Part shown: piece by piece, positions 46,688 through 57,496 of the stretch
How the letters are laid out: each line of letters starts with the position of its first letter
Position numbering within the stretch: position 1 is the first letter of the stretch
NCBI GenBank assembly: GCA_009760855.2
Contig: WPIO01000014.1
Span: 4,630,001-4,694,000 of the forward strand
Reading direction: 5' to 3'
Length of the DNA: 64,000 bases
Source: Cristatella mucedo
Lineage: Eukaryota; Bryozoa; Phylactolaemata; Cristatellidae
Notes under the pieces: generated by a model
Told to the model about the DNA's origin: nothing
Databases searched by the model: none
Seen by the model: the letters and a program-made list of their open reading frames with translations, nothing else
Made by a program: the position numbers and the translations under genes

Positions 46688-49600
46688 GTAAGCTCCCTCT
46701 CAGCAACGGGTCCTTCTAATCTTTTGCGTTAGTGTCTGATTCGTGCATTCGCAGGAGTATGGAAGTGGAAAGTTACCTGCTGAAATTGTTCCAGTTCACG
46801 TCTGACACAAATATCAAACAGAATGAAAGGGACGTGAAAAGGAATCCGAGGTAGAGAGATGTCTTTTGCTGTGCCCATGTTTTCAATAATGGTAATTATG
46901 TTAGGAAACTAGGTCCATGCCTACAGGTATTTACTGCAATTGAAAGTTGAACCAGCTAACCGCTATTGGATCCTTCACATGATTTCACCTTTTTTCGAAG
47001 TCTTGTAGTTGTTTTAGGAATCAGTTGTTTTTTTTTAATTTGACTGGTTGCCATTTTTTATTACCAGTACTGACCAGTTGCCATATTCTGAAATAATTCT
47101 AGTATAATCAGAATACCGGGATTACCAAGAACCTTTCCCATACCCAAACCCACCTTTGCATGCAAACTTAATTTCGGATAGCTGCAGCGCGATAGTTCAA
47201 ATGTGCATCCACATGCTTCATGTTATCAGACCCGATTCTATACTAAGTGCTGGGTATTAGAGACTGCCTTCTGCTTTTCAGTGCAAGCAGAAAGCATCTG
47301 TCCAACGTTCTTCGGCTGCCAAGTGTTGTGTATTTATGTAACTGTGCACACATAGCCTAAGCGGCTTTCGGTGCGTATGCTGTAGCTAACAGACTTCATC
47401 TTTAGGCAGCACAGAGACTGGGAAGTTTAGCTGAGTCGGGAGGACAGAACGGTCGAGATAAAGAGTAGCATGCAAGTAGCAGCTCAGGGTGACTGGAAAG
47501 GATATGCCGGAGTTGGCAACACAGGAGAGTAGATGTCTTTACATAAACTTCACATCGTCTTCAACTGTCGTTCAGGTCGACTATGGTGCTGCCCAGCCAC
47601 TGCAGTAATTAGTAAGAGTATGTGTGACTGCTGTAAGCTAGAGATCAGTTGTGCACGATAGTTGATGGGGAATATGGTGAAACCGTTTTATGTATGCATC
47701 TTTGACCTGATATGTGGCTGCAGTTGCTAGCGCCATTGCCTAGCTAGTGGTCCAACCTTACGTGTGATTTGTACTATTTGAGCTCGACTGACTCATGTTA
47801 CCTATATTGAACATACGTAATATTAAGTTAATCATAGATGCTCAGCCTAAAGCATGTCCGAAAGATAATGAACGGTTGTGATCTAGCCACCCCTGGCTTG
47901 CCACACTGCTGAGGCAGTGTGAATTAAAGCTAGTGCAATGGATATACCTGTAGCCTATTGTCCTGCTTGAACATCAGATCGGTTTCAGAAGCAAGGCCGA
48001 ATCTCCCGAAGCAGTACTGAGCTTTGAAGCCTGTGGCTACTCATCTGTCGGTTGGTTAATAATGATAGCAGGCTATTGTCCTTCTGAAGATATTATCGCT
48101 AGCTCAGTTGAATGCATTATCTGACGTTAAACATAGTGGGTGAGCCAGGATTTTAATCTAGGGGCCAAGACCCGCAAGATTTTAACGGCTGGGGGGCAAG
48201 ACCTGCAATTAGTGAACAATTATAGAGCCAAGTCATAGTTTTTAATCGACGAGAACTCAGAGGTTGCTCATCTAATGGAATCTGCACATAATTTTGTCGT
48301 TGGTGACCGTCGGGTGAGGGGGCAGCCCAGGTCGCTGCCCCCTATATGGGGGGGCAGGGCAAACGCCCCCTTGCCACCTGGCGCCACCACTAGTGGTGAC
48401 TTTGTGCATGCACGTTGTTGTGTCATCCCTTGAGTTCATTCATGTTCGCTGGCATGTGTGGAGTATACAACCGTACATCACGATTACTGGTTTTTGTTTA
48501 TAGAATGACATACACATGGAAATACAAGTTCGACCAAAAGCACAACTTGCTGTATTGTCCTATTCCAAAATCTGGATGGTCTTCATGGAAGCGAGTTCTC
48601 TTTTATATCAACGGTGTTATAAAGAGTATGGATGTAGAGATCGGCATTACTTCAGACAGAAAGGCACGGGTTTTGGACATGGCTGGCGTTTCCATCACCA
48701 GAGCTAACATGACCGGCCGATTTCGCCCGTTCACTTTCGTTTTTGTTCGGTGGGTGCCATGGGTTTTGACTACATGTATTTGATTCCAGCTGTTTGGTAT
48801 TTTGCATGACTCTCTCCTCACTCGACACATGCTGCTAGAACATGTTTGCAATCTTTGGTGACTCGACCGTGTCAGGCTTGGGTTGGTGAAGCGGTCATGC
48901 ACGCATGACGCCTTTGGCCGAGTTTGCACATCCAGTTTTGCTTCTGTCCTGCTTCGGTCTTGCTTCAGTCTTTGGTCCACTCCTCACCAAGACGGGGGGA
49001 TGTCGGTCTGGCATTTGGAAAAGACTGAAGCAAGACTTTGCAAACGACCAATCATAGGCACCGTCAAGGACACGCTTTCTTCATAGCTTTGAAAAGCATT
49101 GCAAATGACTTAGCCGGCAAAATCGGCCATGCATTTCACGAGGGTCCATGTTTATGTGACACTACCAGCTTTTCATCCAGGAATTAGATCAGTAAGGTAG
49201 CAGGCGAAAATGGCAATCACTGAAGATTTAAATTCACCGGGAAGTGAATTACGACGGGCCGTTTTCAACCCTCTAACAAAAGCATTTTTCCTATGACCTT
49301 TTTGTGGGGTCGAGCTCGTAGGAAGCAAGACGGAAGCTAGACCTATCTTGTAAACTTCCTAGAAGGCTGAAGATCAAAGCAGGACAGAAGCAAGACGAAC
49401 GGTGCAAACATACAACTGTAGAACTGTTAATTGTTTCACCACTCATTTTAACGTTCGAAACGCTCCATTAAGGTACTCACTCTTCACGACCGAGGTCGTG
49501 GGTTCGAATCCTGAAGTGTGCGATCTTTTATTGCTAACTGCATGCAGTAGTGATAGCCTTTAAGGTTCTTCGATCGCTGTACGGGTGAGGCTATTAAATC

Positions 49601-50506
49601 TCCCAATATATTGTATGGGGAAGCTGTTGATGCTTTGTAAAAGCCTCTAAATAGGGTGTTTCTTAATGTCGGGTGGAGGATTCGCAAATTGTTCAAACCT
49701 CTTTGGACGAATATCGTGAGGCACAGACCTGCACCGATAGCTTGTGGCTGCTCTAAATGGCTACCCAAGTTCAGCCAAAGTAGGCAATCCTTGACCTTGC
49801 CCAAATTAGCCAATCATCAGGACTGAGGGAGCATGCCGGTTGGCAAGCCCGCACGGCAAACCTACCCATTTCGGGGCAGTCCCAAGGGGTATGTATGCCA
49901 GGGCCTAATGCTGCCTTTCCTAAGGCTTGTGCAGCTGTTAGCCCATGGCCCCTCCATGACCTTTCCGGGTCAATCTCAAGGATTAGGCCACAGCACGCTG
50001 CTGGTGCTCCTTTGGCTCGGCCAGTGGCCTACTGCTGGAGAGCTACCGACTAGCGACGACCGTTTGCCGTGCCGATATGCACATGCTGCTCATCAATGTC
50101 CCTTAAGTGGTGGCTCAGTATACACTACTTTAAGTCAATTTGATAAATAATTTTGTTTTTCTCATCGTTTAGCAAAGCACTAGCTAACCTATTGTTATAG
50201 CAGAAGAACCTCCATAAAAACACTCGGCATTATGGCCTTATGAATATTTTTCCATCGAAGTGAGTAGCAGCGCCCACAAGCTCAGCTGGCTGCTGAAGCT
50301 GCTCGGACTGCTCGGAGTCCTACTCACTAGTGCCTTTTTGGGCATGGCATCGCTGGCAGGTGGTTCCACCGCAGCCGATGCTCAGCCCACCAAATGGGCT
50401 GCATGCCGGCAGCGCGTGAGTGTATCCATGCCTCACTTTCCCTGACCTCCCTCTCCCCTTTTCTCTCTGTCTGTCTGTCTCCCTCCTCTCTCTATCTCCT
50501 CTCTCT

Positions 50507-50561
<55 letters not shown>

Positions 50562-50581
50562 CTCTCTCTCCCTGACTCTCT

Positions 50582-50625
<44 letters not shown>

Positions 50626-53110
50626 GTCGCCCAGTGCTCCGGAGCAGCCTACCTGACGGTTACCTCCTCATGCATCGGTCACGACTTCACCTGTATGTAT
50701 GCCTCCTATGTTGCCTCGTTTAATGCAGCCGTCGTCGCTATCTGCAGACGTATGTGGGGGGCTTCTTCATTTGGTTATCTTTGTCGCGCGGCAGATCGAG
50801 CAGCCCCTACAGTCTTGTGGGGACGGCTGTGGCCTTGCCTTTACAATTGCTCGCCTCTCAACACGCCCTAGCTCGCTCGGCCCTTCAAAATGCTACTTCT
50901 ACGTCGGCCTTCTCTCAGCGCCCTCTATTCTTAGGACAGTAGATTGTCCCTGTCCCCTGTCTACCGCTTAGCTGGTTTTTGGGTGACGCTTGGCTTCCTC
51001 CCCAGATCCTGGATTGTATGGCATCGCTCCTGCAGTGCTTTCTTCCCTGACTGTGCACTGCTGCTGCTTCTGACTATGACGCCTCCGTCCTTGGCTCCTC
51101 CTGACGGTGGTGCATGCTTTAGTCCCACCACTGCCACTACTTCATTGCTACTTGCTTCCTTAACTGTTCTCCTGCTTGAATTGGGATTCGCACTTCTGCG
51201 CAGTCTGGAATGTGGGCTAACTCACAAAAGTCCCGACACACGAATTCGGGAGCAGCAGTTAGGAGTGCCTAATGGCTTTTGTCGTTTTGCTTTGGACAGT
51301 ATTCTTATTATTGTCATTATTATTCTTTCCCTTGAATAATGACAGATACTGTATATACAGTGCAGGCCCAAAAAATCCATGCACCCTGAGCATTAACGCG
51401 AATCTGAAACTTTGCTATCAGAAAATTATGGCCAAAAAGTAGTTTCACAAGATATGATTAATATGAAGAAGCAGTAAATATACCAAATTGTACAAGTTGC
51501 TACCTTGATTAGCCTACTAAGTGTGAAAAAATGTAAAACTGACGCAGCAGTTTCACGTGGATACAGAAACAGTTTCGGTTTTCATATTATAGTTTTTGGG
51601 CAGCACAATCAGAATGTGAGGAATTTACAACTGTTGGATGTGACAGATATCGCCCTTTAGTGAAATGCATCTCGACGACTGTGTCGGGCACTAGTTTGGA
51701 AATGTTAATGTTTGAAACTTCTTGTTTTGTGCATGTGCAGACATGGGCCAGACCTGATTTGAGAATATGCAAGAAATCGGTAGTACAGCTAAAGCAAGAA
51801 ACCTGCCAATTATGTTTCTTGATGAAGAGAAAACTGTGGAACCATGTAAAACTGCTTTAGAAGTTTTTGGCAAATTCCCGATATGCTAAACATCACGGTA
51901 ATATGCTTGCCTTAAATAGCACACACTGAAGTTATGAGAACGTAGTTTCATTTAGTGCATGCCTTTGGCATGTTGAGAGAGTTAAAACCTAGAATAATTT
52001 TAAATCGCTATTTAACTCCTTGTATGGAATGGTTTTCTTTTTCATCGCATCGACGATTTCTTGCATCTATTTGAGCCATGTCAAGCTATGGTTGTGCATG
52101 CCCGAATTAGCATGCTCAAACATGATGAGTTGCTCAAATGCTCAAATCGCGAATGTTGAAATATATTTCTAGTGAGGAGGATGTTAATGCATGTAGTAGA
52201 TCTTACTTTGCAGTGCTCCGACGGTACTGGAAAATAACTTCTGGCGAGAGTGGGGGATTAAGTTGGAAGCCACAAATTGCCTCTGATACTTCAAAAACAG
52301 GATTGCTGTACATGTTTAAGCACCCGGTGGGATAAGCAAAGAAGTAGCATTTGTAACAAATATTGCTAACTTACAAAAGTCTTATGCTCTTGTAAAAGCG
52401 AGCAATCGAGCGAAATGGTGCCCTCCGAGACTTCGACCACTGCATGCTGCTACCATCGCTGCTGCTCAGCGATTGGCTGACTCTTTGCCGACCCTTGTGT
52501 GACCCTGCTGATTCTTGTGTGACTGCAGACTCTTTGCTGACCCTCTGTGTGACCCTGCTGACCCTCTGTGCTGACCCTCAGTGTGACCCTGGCTGATCCT
52601 CTATGCCGAGCCTGGCACCTCTGCTGCCTTTGCAGAAATCCTTGGGAGCGGCTCGTGTCTGCCTACATCAACAAGGCGCTCGACTGGAACTACACGCGCA
52701 TCCTGCACACGCCGTGCGAGTGGGAAAGCATGAAGCCGTACCGTCCGTCCATCACGTTCGAGCAGTTCGTGCGCTGCATCGTCGGCCACGTGAAGGCCAA
52801 AAAGAGGCTGGACATGCACTGGATACCCATGTGGACGCTGTGCGACTTCTGTCAAATCAACTACAATGCCGTCGGCCACATGGAGACGGTCACCGCCGAC
52901 GCCCAGTACGTCATCGAGAGGCTGGCACTGAACATTGCATTTCCAAAGATATTCTCGTCGCGAGCACACAACACTAGCGACGTGCTGCACAGCTGGTACG
53001 CGGCCGTGCCTGCCGACCTCATTCACGAGCTTCGCAAGCTCTACAAGTACGACTTCCTTCTCCACGGCTACAGCGACATTCCTCCTGGCTGGGAGAGCAG
53101 GTTGAACTAG
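46572..53110 (+). CDS. Carbohydrate sulfotransferase, HNK-1/CHST8-14 type (four exons)
   Basis: Exons 46572-46687, 46755-46850, 48504-48749 and 52636-53110 join in matching phase at all three introns (each splits an Arg codon) and encode the last 310 residues of a sulfotransferase that uses PAPS as donor. The pre-catalytic helix SVEALHAVRMNRIKKVCQEH resembles the region before the catalytic domain in CHST11-type enzymes. The 5'-phosphosulfate loop is LLYCPIPKSGWSSWKRVLF. The 3'-phosphate site is rebuilt across the last intron as FVFVRNPWERLVSAYINK. The end, LYKYDFLLHGYS, is typical of the family. These enzymes are Golgi type II proteins sulfating glycan chains. The exact acceptor sugar cannot be read from sequence. 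The usual Cys in the first loop (PKxxCTxWKR) is a Trp here. The N-terminal anchor probably comes from exons at 36.3-39.5 kb. Confidence 0.92.
46755..46850 (+). CDS. Sulfotransferase exon
   Basis: Acceptor gtgcattcgcag, donor GTAGAG (weaker). 96 nt, splitting an Arg codon at both ends. Encodes SMEVESYLLKLFQFTSDTNI then KQNERDVKRNP. The intron before it is only 67 bp. Confidence 0.78.
46860..47330. other. Intron, nothing else seen
   Basis: Unremarkable intronic sequence with a T-rich run near 47030. Confidence 0.5.
47335..47545 (-). mobile_element. LINE-B 3' fragment in intron
   Basis: agcctaagcggctttcggtg, aacagacttcatctt and agtagcatgcaagtagcag follow the LINE-B order in reverse. Confidence 0.75.
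47550..48500. other. Intron, no feature
   Basis: No repeat recognised. A G/C-rich stretch near 48310-48390 carries a tandem variation on gcgcccccttgcc-type sequence. Confidence 0.45.
48504..48749 (+). CDS. Sulfotransferase exon with 5'-phosphosulfate-binding loop
   Basis: Acceptor gtttttgtttatag, donor GTGGGT. Encodes MTYTWKYKFDQKHNLLYCPI, then PKSGWSSWKRVLFYINGVIK, and ends in FTFVFV. The loop holds the conserved Lys and Trp-Lys-Arg of the PAPS site. The exon ends two bases into the Arg codon of the second motif. Confidence 0.92.
48916..49413. mobile_element. Non-autonomous DNA element, family M2 copy 2
   Basis: About 500 bp with ends that mirror each other: gttttgcttctgtcctgctt near the left end and aagcaggacagaagcaagac near the right. 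The interior (accaatcataggcaccgtca; agctttgaaaagcattgcaa) matches the reverse complement of the 29.0-30.1 kb copy. It lies in the last sulfotransferase intron. Confidence 0.75.
49468..49602 (+). mobile_element. SINE-B copy
   Basis: actcttcacgaccgaggtcg, tgggttcgaatcctgaagtg, ttattgctaactgcatgcag, gatagcctttaaggttcttc and gtgaggctattaaatc. Confidence 0.82.
49605..50255. other. Intron, no firm feature
   Basis: Frames of 105-109 residues on opposite strands (49484-49813 and 49833-50150) have no motif. Confidence 0.4.
50260..50415 (+). CDS. Candidate exon 1 of a nested small membrane/secreted protein
   Basis: The open frame reads SSSAHKLSWLLKLLGLLGVL, LTSAFLGMASLAGGSTAADA, then QPTKWAACRQR. It ends on a codon boundary at a GTGAGT donor. 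The Leu-rich helix is a membrane anchor or signal peptide. The left boundary is uncertain: acceptors are possible at 50260 (atcgaag) or a few bases later, and no in-frame ATG precedes the helix, so the start lies in an unseen exon. It sits inside the last sulfotransferase intron, same strand, but its phase does not allow use within that gene. Confidence 0.38.
50461..50628. repeat. CT-rich microsatellite (polypyrimidine)
   Basis: Interrupted CT repeats with CTGT and CCCT variants, ending at the acceptor gtcgcccag of the next candidate exon. Confidence 0.95.
50635..50749 (+). CDS. Candidate exon 2, Cys-rich
   Basis: Follows ctctgtcgcccag and ends at GTATGT, one base into a codon. In phase with exon 1 it reads CSGAAYLTVTSSCIGHDFTC then MYASYVASFNAAVVAICR, with four Cys in 38 residues. 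No domain recognised; the Cys spacing is only vaguely like small extracellular inhibitor domains. If not spliced, the frame runs to a TAG at 50869 with three more Cys. Confidence 0.38.
51006..51073 (+). CDS. Candidate exon 3, terminal
   Basis: The strong acceptor ggcttcctccccag is followed by two bases that complete the split codon from exon 2. The frame continues PGLYGIAPAVLSSLTVHCCC then F and a TGA. The phase agreement across three exons is the main support. Confidence 0.3.
51080..52630. other. Intron; possible Tc1/mariner end near 51360
   Basis: At 51360-51388 the sequence tacagtgcaggcccaaaaaa with following tccatgcacc looks like a Tc1/mariner terminal repeat next to a TA. No partner end or transposase was found. 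Near 52480-52600 a short tandem array on the theme gctgaccctctgtgtgaccc precedes the exon. Confidence 0.4.
52636..53110 (+). CDS. Sulfotransferase terminal exon with 3'-phosphate-binding site
   Basis: Acceptor gctgcctttgcag. Encodes NPWERLVSAYINKALDWNYT, an insert with CEWESMKPYRPSITFEQFVR, the conserved-type HWIPMWTLCDFCQINYNAVG and METVTADAQYVIERLAL, then YKYDFLLHGYSDIPPGWESR and LN before TAG at 53108-53110. Codon use is clearly GC-rich at third positions, unlike the surrounding intron. The opposite-strand frame of 175 residues is its shadow. Confidence 0.95.
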
Positions 53111-53970
53111 CCTCCTCCCCCCACTCACCCACCAGATGCTGCCGCCTGCCCGTTTCGTGATGCAGTCCTGCCTGCCTGCACGGGAGCCACAGAACTAGCC
53201 CGCCGCACAGCTCCTGCAAGCATGCGGAGGAAGGCTCTGGACCCCCTCTGTGCTCTGTCATCACTACACCAACTTAAGACTTATCTTTTGCCGGTTTTTA
53301 TTTTTAGGCAGAAGCGCTCGGCTGTGCCTAGCGCTAAGTTTTTTTTTAAAGTTGCTAGTTACTCTTGCACGGTGTGGGATGTTTTTTTCAGTCGAGCCCA
53401 CGTGCATAGCCGCATTTTTTCCATATCGATTATGGCAGCTGATGGCCGGCACCTATGCCAATGCGAGTGTGCGGCATCCGCGGTCGTCCGTCCTTGCTTT
53501 CGTGTTGTTTTTTCATATCGTCTTTGTGAGGCTGTTTGGGTAATTGCAACCAGTGGTCGTCCAAACTGCTGTTCAGGCATGTCCACTCGGTAGAAAAAAA
53601 AGAAGCTTTGTGCCATTTATTTACAATATAAGAACCACGACCTTTGCACCGAAGCCCGAGTGACGAGTTACGGATTTTGACACTGAGCAGTCATCATGTA
53701 CATTAGTATTGGGCCACTGCAGGCACTTCATTGGGTTAGTCGGCCATCATCAACGGGCAAGCTTAGGGAAGCCTAAATACAATTTCGGAGGAATGCTTGC
53801 GGAAAACTTGGCCTCCTTTGGTGAGAGTCGAACCGGCCTCTCATGTGCTCTAGGCACGGGCCTCCTTCAATCAAGCTACCGATAAGACTGGGCCTTCAAC
53901 TGAAGCATGGCCAGCTGATTTCGTTGAGACAGAGACCACTTGCATTTCAGATAATGGTCATATTCCATTT
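53111..53970 (+). other. Presumed 3' UTR and downstream region of the sulfotransferase
   Basis: No canonical AATAAA is evident within about 700 bases of the stop, so the cleavage site is not placed. Open frames at 53222-53593 are unremarkable. Confidence 0.4.
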
Positions 53971-53974
53971 TTTA

Positions 53975-55060
53975 ATAATAGGTTTCTCTATAGCATTCCA
54001 AGAAGAACGGATCTCTGTCTAGGTGCTTTGAAGCTCTCTGAAAGACAAATACAAACCAAAAAGTGATAGCGTGCTTGGACAAGCATGCAAATCATGCTTT
54101 GATTAGCATGCAAAACCGCAAGAAAAATATTTGCTGATTTGACAGCCTCATTTGTATAGCAGCAGAAGAGCCTTGACGGCTATCACGATTGCTTGCAGCT
54201 AGCACTAAAGGATCTCCCACTGCAGGATTCGTACCCACGACCTCGGTCGTGAAGAGTGAGCACCTTACCTCATGCGCTATCACGGCACTACACTTGGGGT
54301 CACCGGTGAGCAGCACCCCTGGTAAGTACTGTAATATGCTCAGAAATCATGAACGTAAACATGCAAAGCACGCAAGATGAAAAAAGACAAGTTCATTCGG
54401 GAACATGGAAAGCTGAGTAAAACAAATGCTCCTGTAGCACAGACTTGTAAAGATGCAAATTCATTGAGACAGCAGCAGGTGGAGACAAAAGCCGAAAGTG
54501 AGTTACAACTTTTGATCCGTGCGAACTAAAGGCCAGATAACCAGAAGGTTTCAATATAATATGAGGAATGGCAAGACGACCGGAAGCCGAGATGCAGGTG
54601 ATGAAAGTGCACACTGACTAAGCAAGTAGGTTGAATTGACAGGCTGGTTCAAGCGACCTGTAGGCCTGAGAGAGAGAGAGAGACAGACAGACAGTCAGAG
54701 AGACAGAGAAAGGGGAGTCTTAAAGTCGATTCGATGCTTGATAGGGAGTCAATGAAGCTCAAGACATTATTGTTGTGATTTGGCAGCTATGCCATTGACG
54801 ACAGACCAGAAGAGCTGCTGAGTCTTGAATAAAGGGAATTGCAGTAATCTCGACGAGAAGTCACAAACATGTGACCTAATTAGGTAGTAGTACTCTTGTC
54901 TAAAACAGGCTTTACCTTTAGCAATGCTCCTCAACTGAACGTTAGCTTACTTGACAAAGGGAGGCGATATGCCCATGCGATGGCAAATATTGTTTAGGAA
55001 TAGAATGCCCAAAGTATGGGCAGACGTAATTTTGGTACAGATTACAAGTAGAATTCTAGA
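53975..55060 (-). mobile_element. LINE-A relic interrupted by SINE-B
   Basis: Tail-like ggatctctgtctaggtgctt near 54009, then coding remnants on the - strand at 54400-54950. cttaaagtcgattcgatgct near 54720 corresponds to the HRIDFK block, and acaaacatgtgacc near 54864 to the HAFVTS block. Strongly decayed, with a GA/CAGA repeat at 54668-54710. Confidence 0.65.
54122..54292 (-). mobile_element. SINE-B copy inside LINE-A relic
   Basis: tttgctgatttgacagcctc, agcagcagaagagccttgac, gctatcacgattgcttgcag, attcgtacccacgacctcgg, tcgtgaagagtgagcacctt: full family order in reverse. Confidence 0.85.
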
Positions 55061-55064
55061 GGCA

Positions 55065-56015
55065 AGCTAGATGAACCATTCCTGAGTGTGAGGTCATCCA
55101 GGAGTAGGTCACCGGAGCCGGTACCCACAAATACCTGATTTACGTCATGACCGATCTGGAGCACCTGGTACTAGGCAGTGGAGTAGCTGTGGTGACCGGC
55201 CATTCTTCCCTACGGATGACTGTAGTAAGAGGATGTTGATTCCTTAGAAAACCTTTATGGGGTTATAGAAATCGGAAGATAGGGGGCAGGATGTCGGCCT
55301 GCTCCCCCATCCGGCATACTGGTCTATTCAATTGGGCTACGTAGAGGGCCACCGGTTGCCATGAATCAGGGCTCCTGTGTTAATATATGCCGCAGGCTAT
55401 GGCTCTTAAGCCAAACGTTCCATCCTGTCTCTCGGCTGTAGCATCTCAAATCGACAGGCCACGTTGTGGCATTTCTTGCCTTTAAAGATTGAAAGCCCTC
55501 ACCGCTCTATGGGATACGGTTGTCCTGATTACATTATTTAACCCTAGCTGACTGCATCATTTTCATTATATTTGCTAGTCACCTCTACATAGAAGCATGA
55601 AGGCAAGGAGAGTGGGCAGCAAAATATCCGAAATATGGGGAGAATCGCTTGCTCGGTCTCGTGGCTGCTTTTAGGAATACCCTTATGCAAAGTTCCGGAT
55701 TTGTCCTTTTGGCGACTACTGGGAGGCATCGTTAGCGTGATGGATTGTACAGCAAATTCAGAAGGTCCTTGGTACCACGGCTGTATTACGAAATCTGCCC
55801 GGTGTCCGCGATGTATGCATCAGGTGACCATGAGAGTAAGCCTCTCCAGCTGATCGCGAAAACGAGACTAGTTAGACCAATATCGTTGGCTGGCTAATAG
55901 TGGGGAACTTTTCTTCCCGTGGCATGTAAAAAACAGAATCGCTGCAACATCTGTCAAAGATCTTGTATATATGGGTAACCTCGAGCAGTTCATTCAATTC
56001 ATTGCTGAAGGCACG
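55065..56015. other. No gene seen
   Basis: No recognised repeat, exon or motif. Confidence 0.4.
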
Positions 56016-56019
56016 AGTT

Positions 56020-56180
56020 AATAATTACAGTAAATATTTGTAAAGCACCAAAAGAGAAGTACATCTCTTTCAAAGCTCTTTCCATATGCAGGAGAGGAAG
56101 GAGGATGCTAATTGGTTAGCGACAACTTACGTTTGGTGCGTATGCAAGCACACGAAGGACAATTCACACGAATAGAAGTA
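56020..56180 (-). mobile_element. LINE-A 3' tail, old
   Basis: gcaccaaaagagaagtacat, ctctttcaaagctctttcca and acacgaaggacaattcacac keep the LINE-A order with heavy divergence. Confidence 0.6.
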
Positions 56181-56184
56181 GCAA

Positions 56185-56955
56185 ATATTGTGACGAAGGG
56201 CCGATTTTTAGTTAGGTGCCAGTCGGCAAATGGTGTACATAAAGCACTCCACGATTATACAGAGTGCTTGCAGGCACGTTACTGCTGCTGCTATCACCTG
56301 CTTGCAGGCACGTTACTGCTGCTACTATCACCACGGTTTTGATAGCTAGCTATAGCCTTCACATCAGCTAGCATTGTTTGGGCTGGGCAATCTCAGGCTG
56401 CAGGCCCCCCTGGCTGCAGCTTTGCTTTAGCTACCGTGCTATGAAGCCAGCTGATCGTTGTACTGTCAGCTTCGACACTCGCTTCCACAAGCGTTTCTCG
56501 AAGGGGCTGCAAGGATCAGTATCTAAGTATCAGATGTGTACAGTTGCTGCTGCTGACTCTCGGCAAGCCCAAAAAAAGCAACCTATTGCTACAACTGCAA
56601 GGTCATTTCTGTATTCTGTTACTGGAAACGAAGACTGGAACGCCAGTCTGAACCTATACGCTTGAACATACATGTAAAACAAGACTGCCAGCTGGTTCCC
56701 ATCAAAGTCAGTGGGCGATTCTTATCTCGCCGAGAGCCGAGCCGCGATCGTCCGGCCGGCTCCAGCTGCTGCTGCAGGCGCAGCTTTCGCAAAAGCTCGA
56801 CGATGAACGAGTACAACATGGGTGGGCTACGATAGGCTCGAGGTTTCGAACATTAATAATGTCGGTGGTTCCGACAGTAGCTGCTTCACAGCCACACTCG
56901 GCGTTCACACGGCGTCGGTCTCCATTTTATCTCTATCTTCTTCTTCTGTAAGGAG
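56185..56955. other. No firm gene; CpG-bearing stretch at 56700-56930
   Basis: A 95-residue + strand frame (56378-56665) has no motif. The local rise in CG dinucleotides just before the ATG at 56962 could mark a promoter. Confidence 0.35.
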
Positions 56956-56961
56956 AAAAAA

Positions 56962-57285
56962 ATGCAATCGCCATTTAAAGAGCAGCTAGGCAAGGCACAG
57001 CAGCCTCTGTTGCTTAAGCGGGAGTGTCAAGAGCATACTTGGGTAAAATTTGTCAAACAATCGAATACTAGCTTAGGGTACCTTTTGAAAGACAATTATG
57101 TTAGAAATGAGACCGGAAGTTCTGACGACTTCCGCATAAAAGAAAAAATGATTAAGCCAACCACGTCTAACCCGAATGTAAATGGAAGCAACATATCTAC
57201 AAATAACAAATTTCCCTATCTCTGCAACATGTGCGACTTGTATGCCAACTTGTCAAACCTTGGTAGATCGAGGTACATGCGTTAA
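56962..57285 (+). CDS. Candidate first exon, possible degenerate zinc-finger end
   Basis: ATG after gagaaaaaa begins a 107-residue frame of balanced, charged composition: MQSPFKEQLGKAQQPLLLKR, then an Asn/Ser-rich middle, ending FPYLCNMCDLYANLSNLGRS. The CNMC spacing and following SNL resemble the first half of a C2H2 finger, but the His residues are absent before the stop. A GT at 57272 (aggtac) could be a donor. There is no recognised family, so this may be a chance frame or an old transposon gene. Confidence 0.3.
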   Translation: MQSPFKEQLGKAQQPLLLKRECQEHTWVKFVKQSNTSLGYLLKDNYVRNETGSSDDFRIKEKMIKPTTSNPNVNGSNISTNNKFPYLCNMCDLYANLSNLGRSRYMR

Positions 57286-57496
57286 GTTTGCTGAGGCGCA
57301 TTCTTGCAACTCTTACATAGCTTAATTTCCAGTGCAGGTTTTGTGCCTTGTAGAATCCAGAGATCGACTAATACTTCATATATCGGAGTGAAATTTGAAA
57401 TACAAGTTCAACTCTGCTTGTTTTACATGATTCTAGAAAAAATTCTGATTTGGGTTGGATGTATTTTGCTGTAAACGTCATCAAACGTCCTGGAGC

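Noticed and set aside
52601-53128. 175-residue - strand frame opposite the sulfotransferase terminal exon
   Set aside because: Shadow of a GC-rich coding exon; no motif of its own and the + strand frame is clearly the conserved one.
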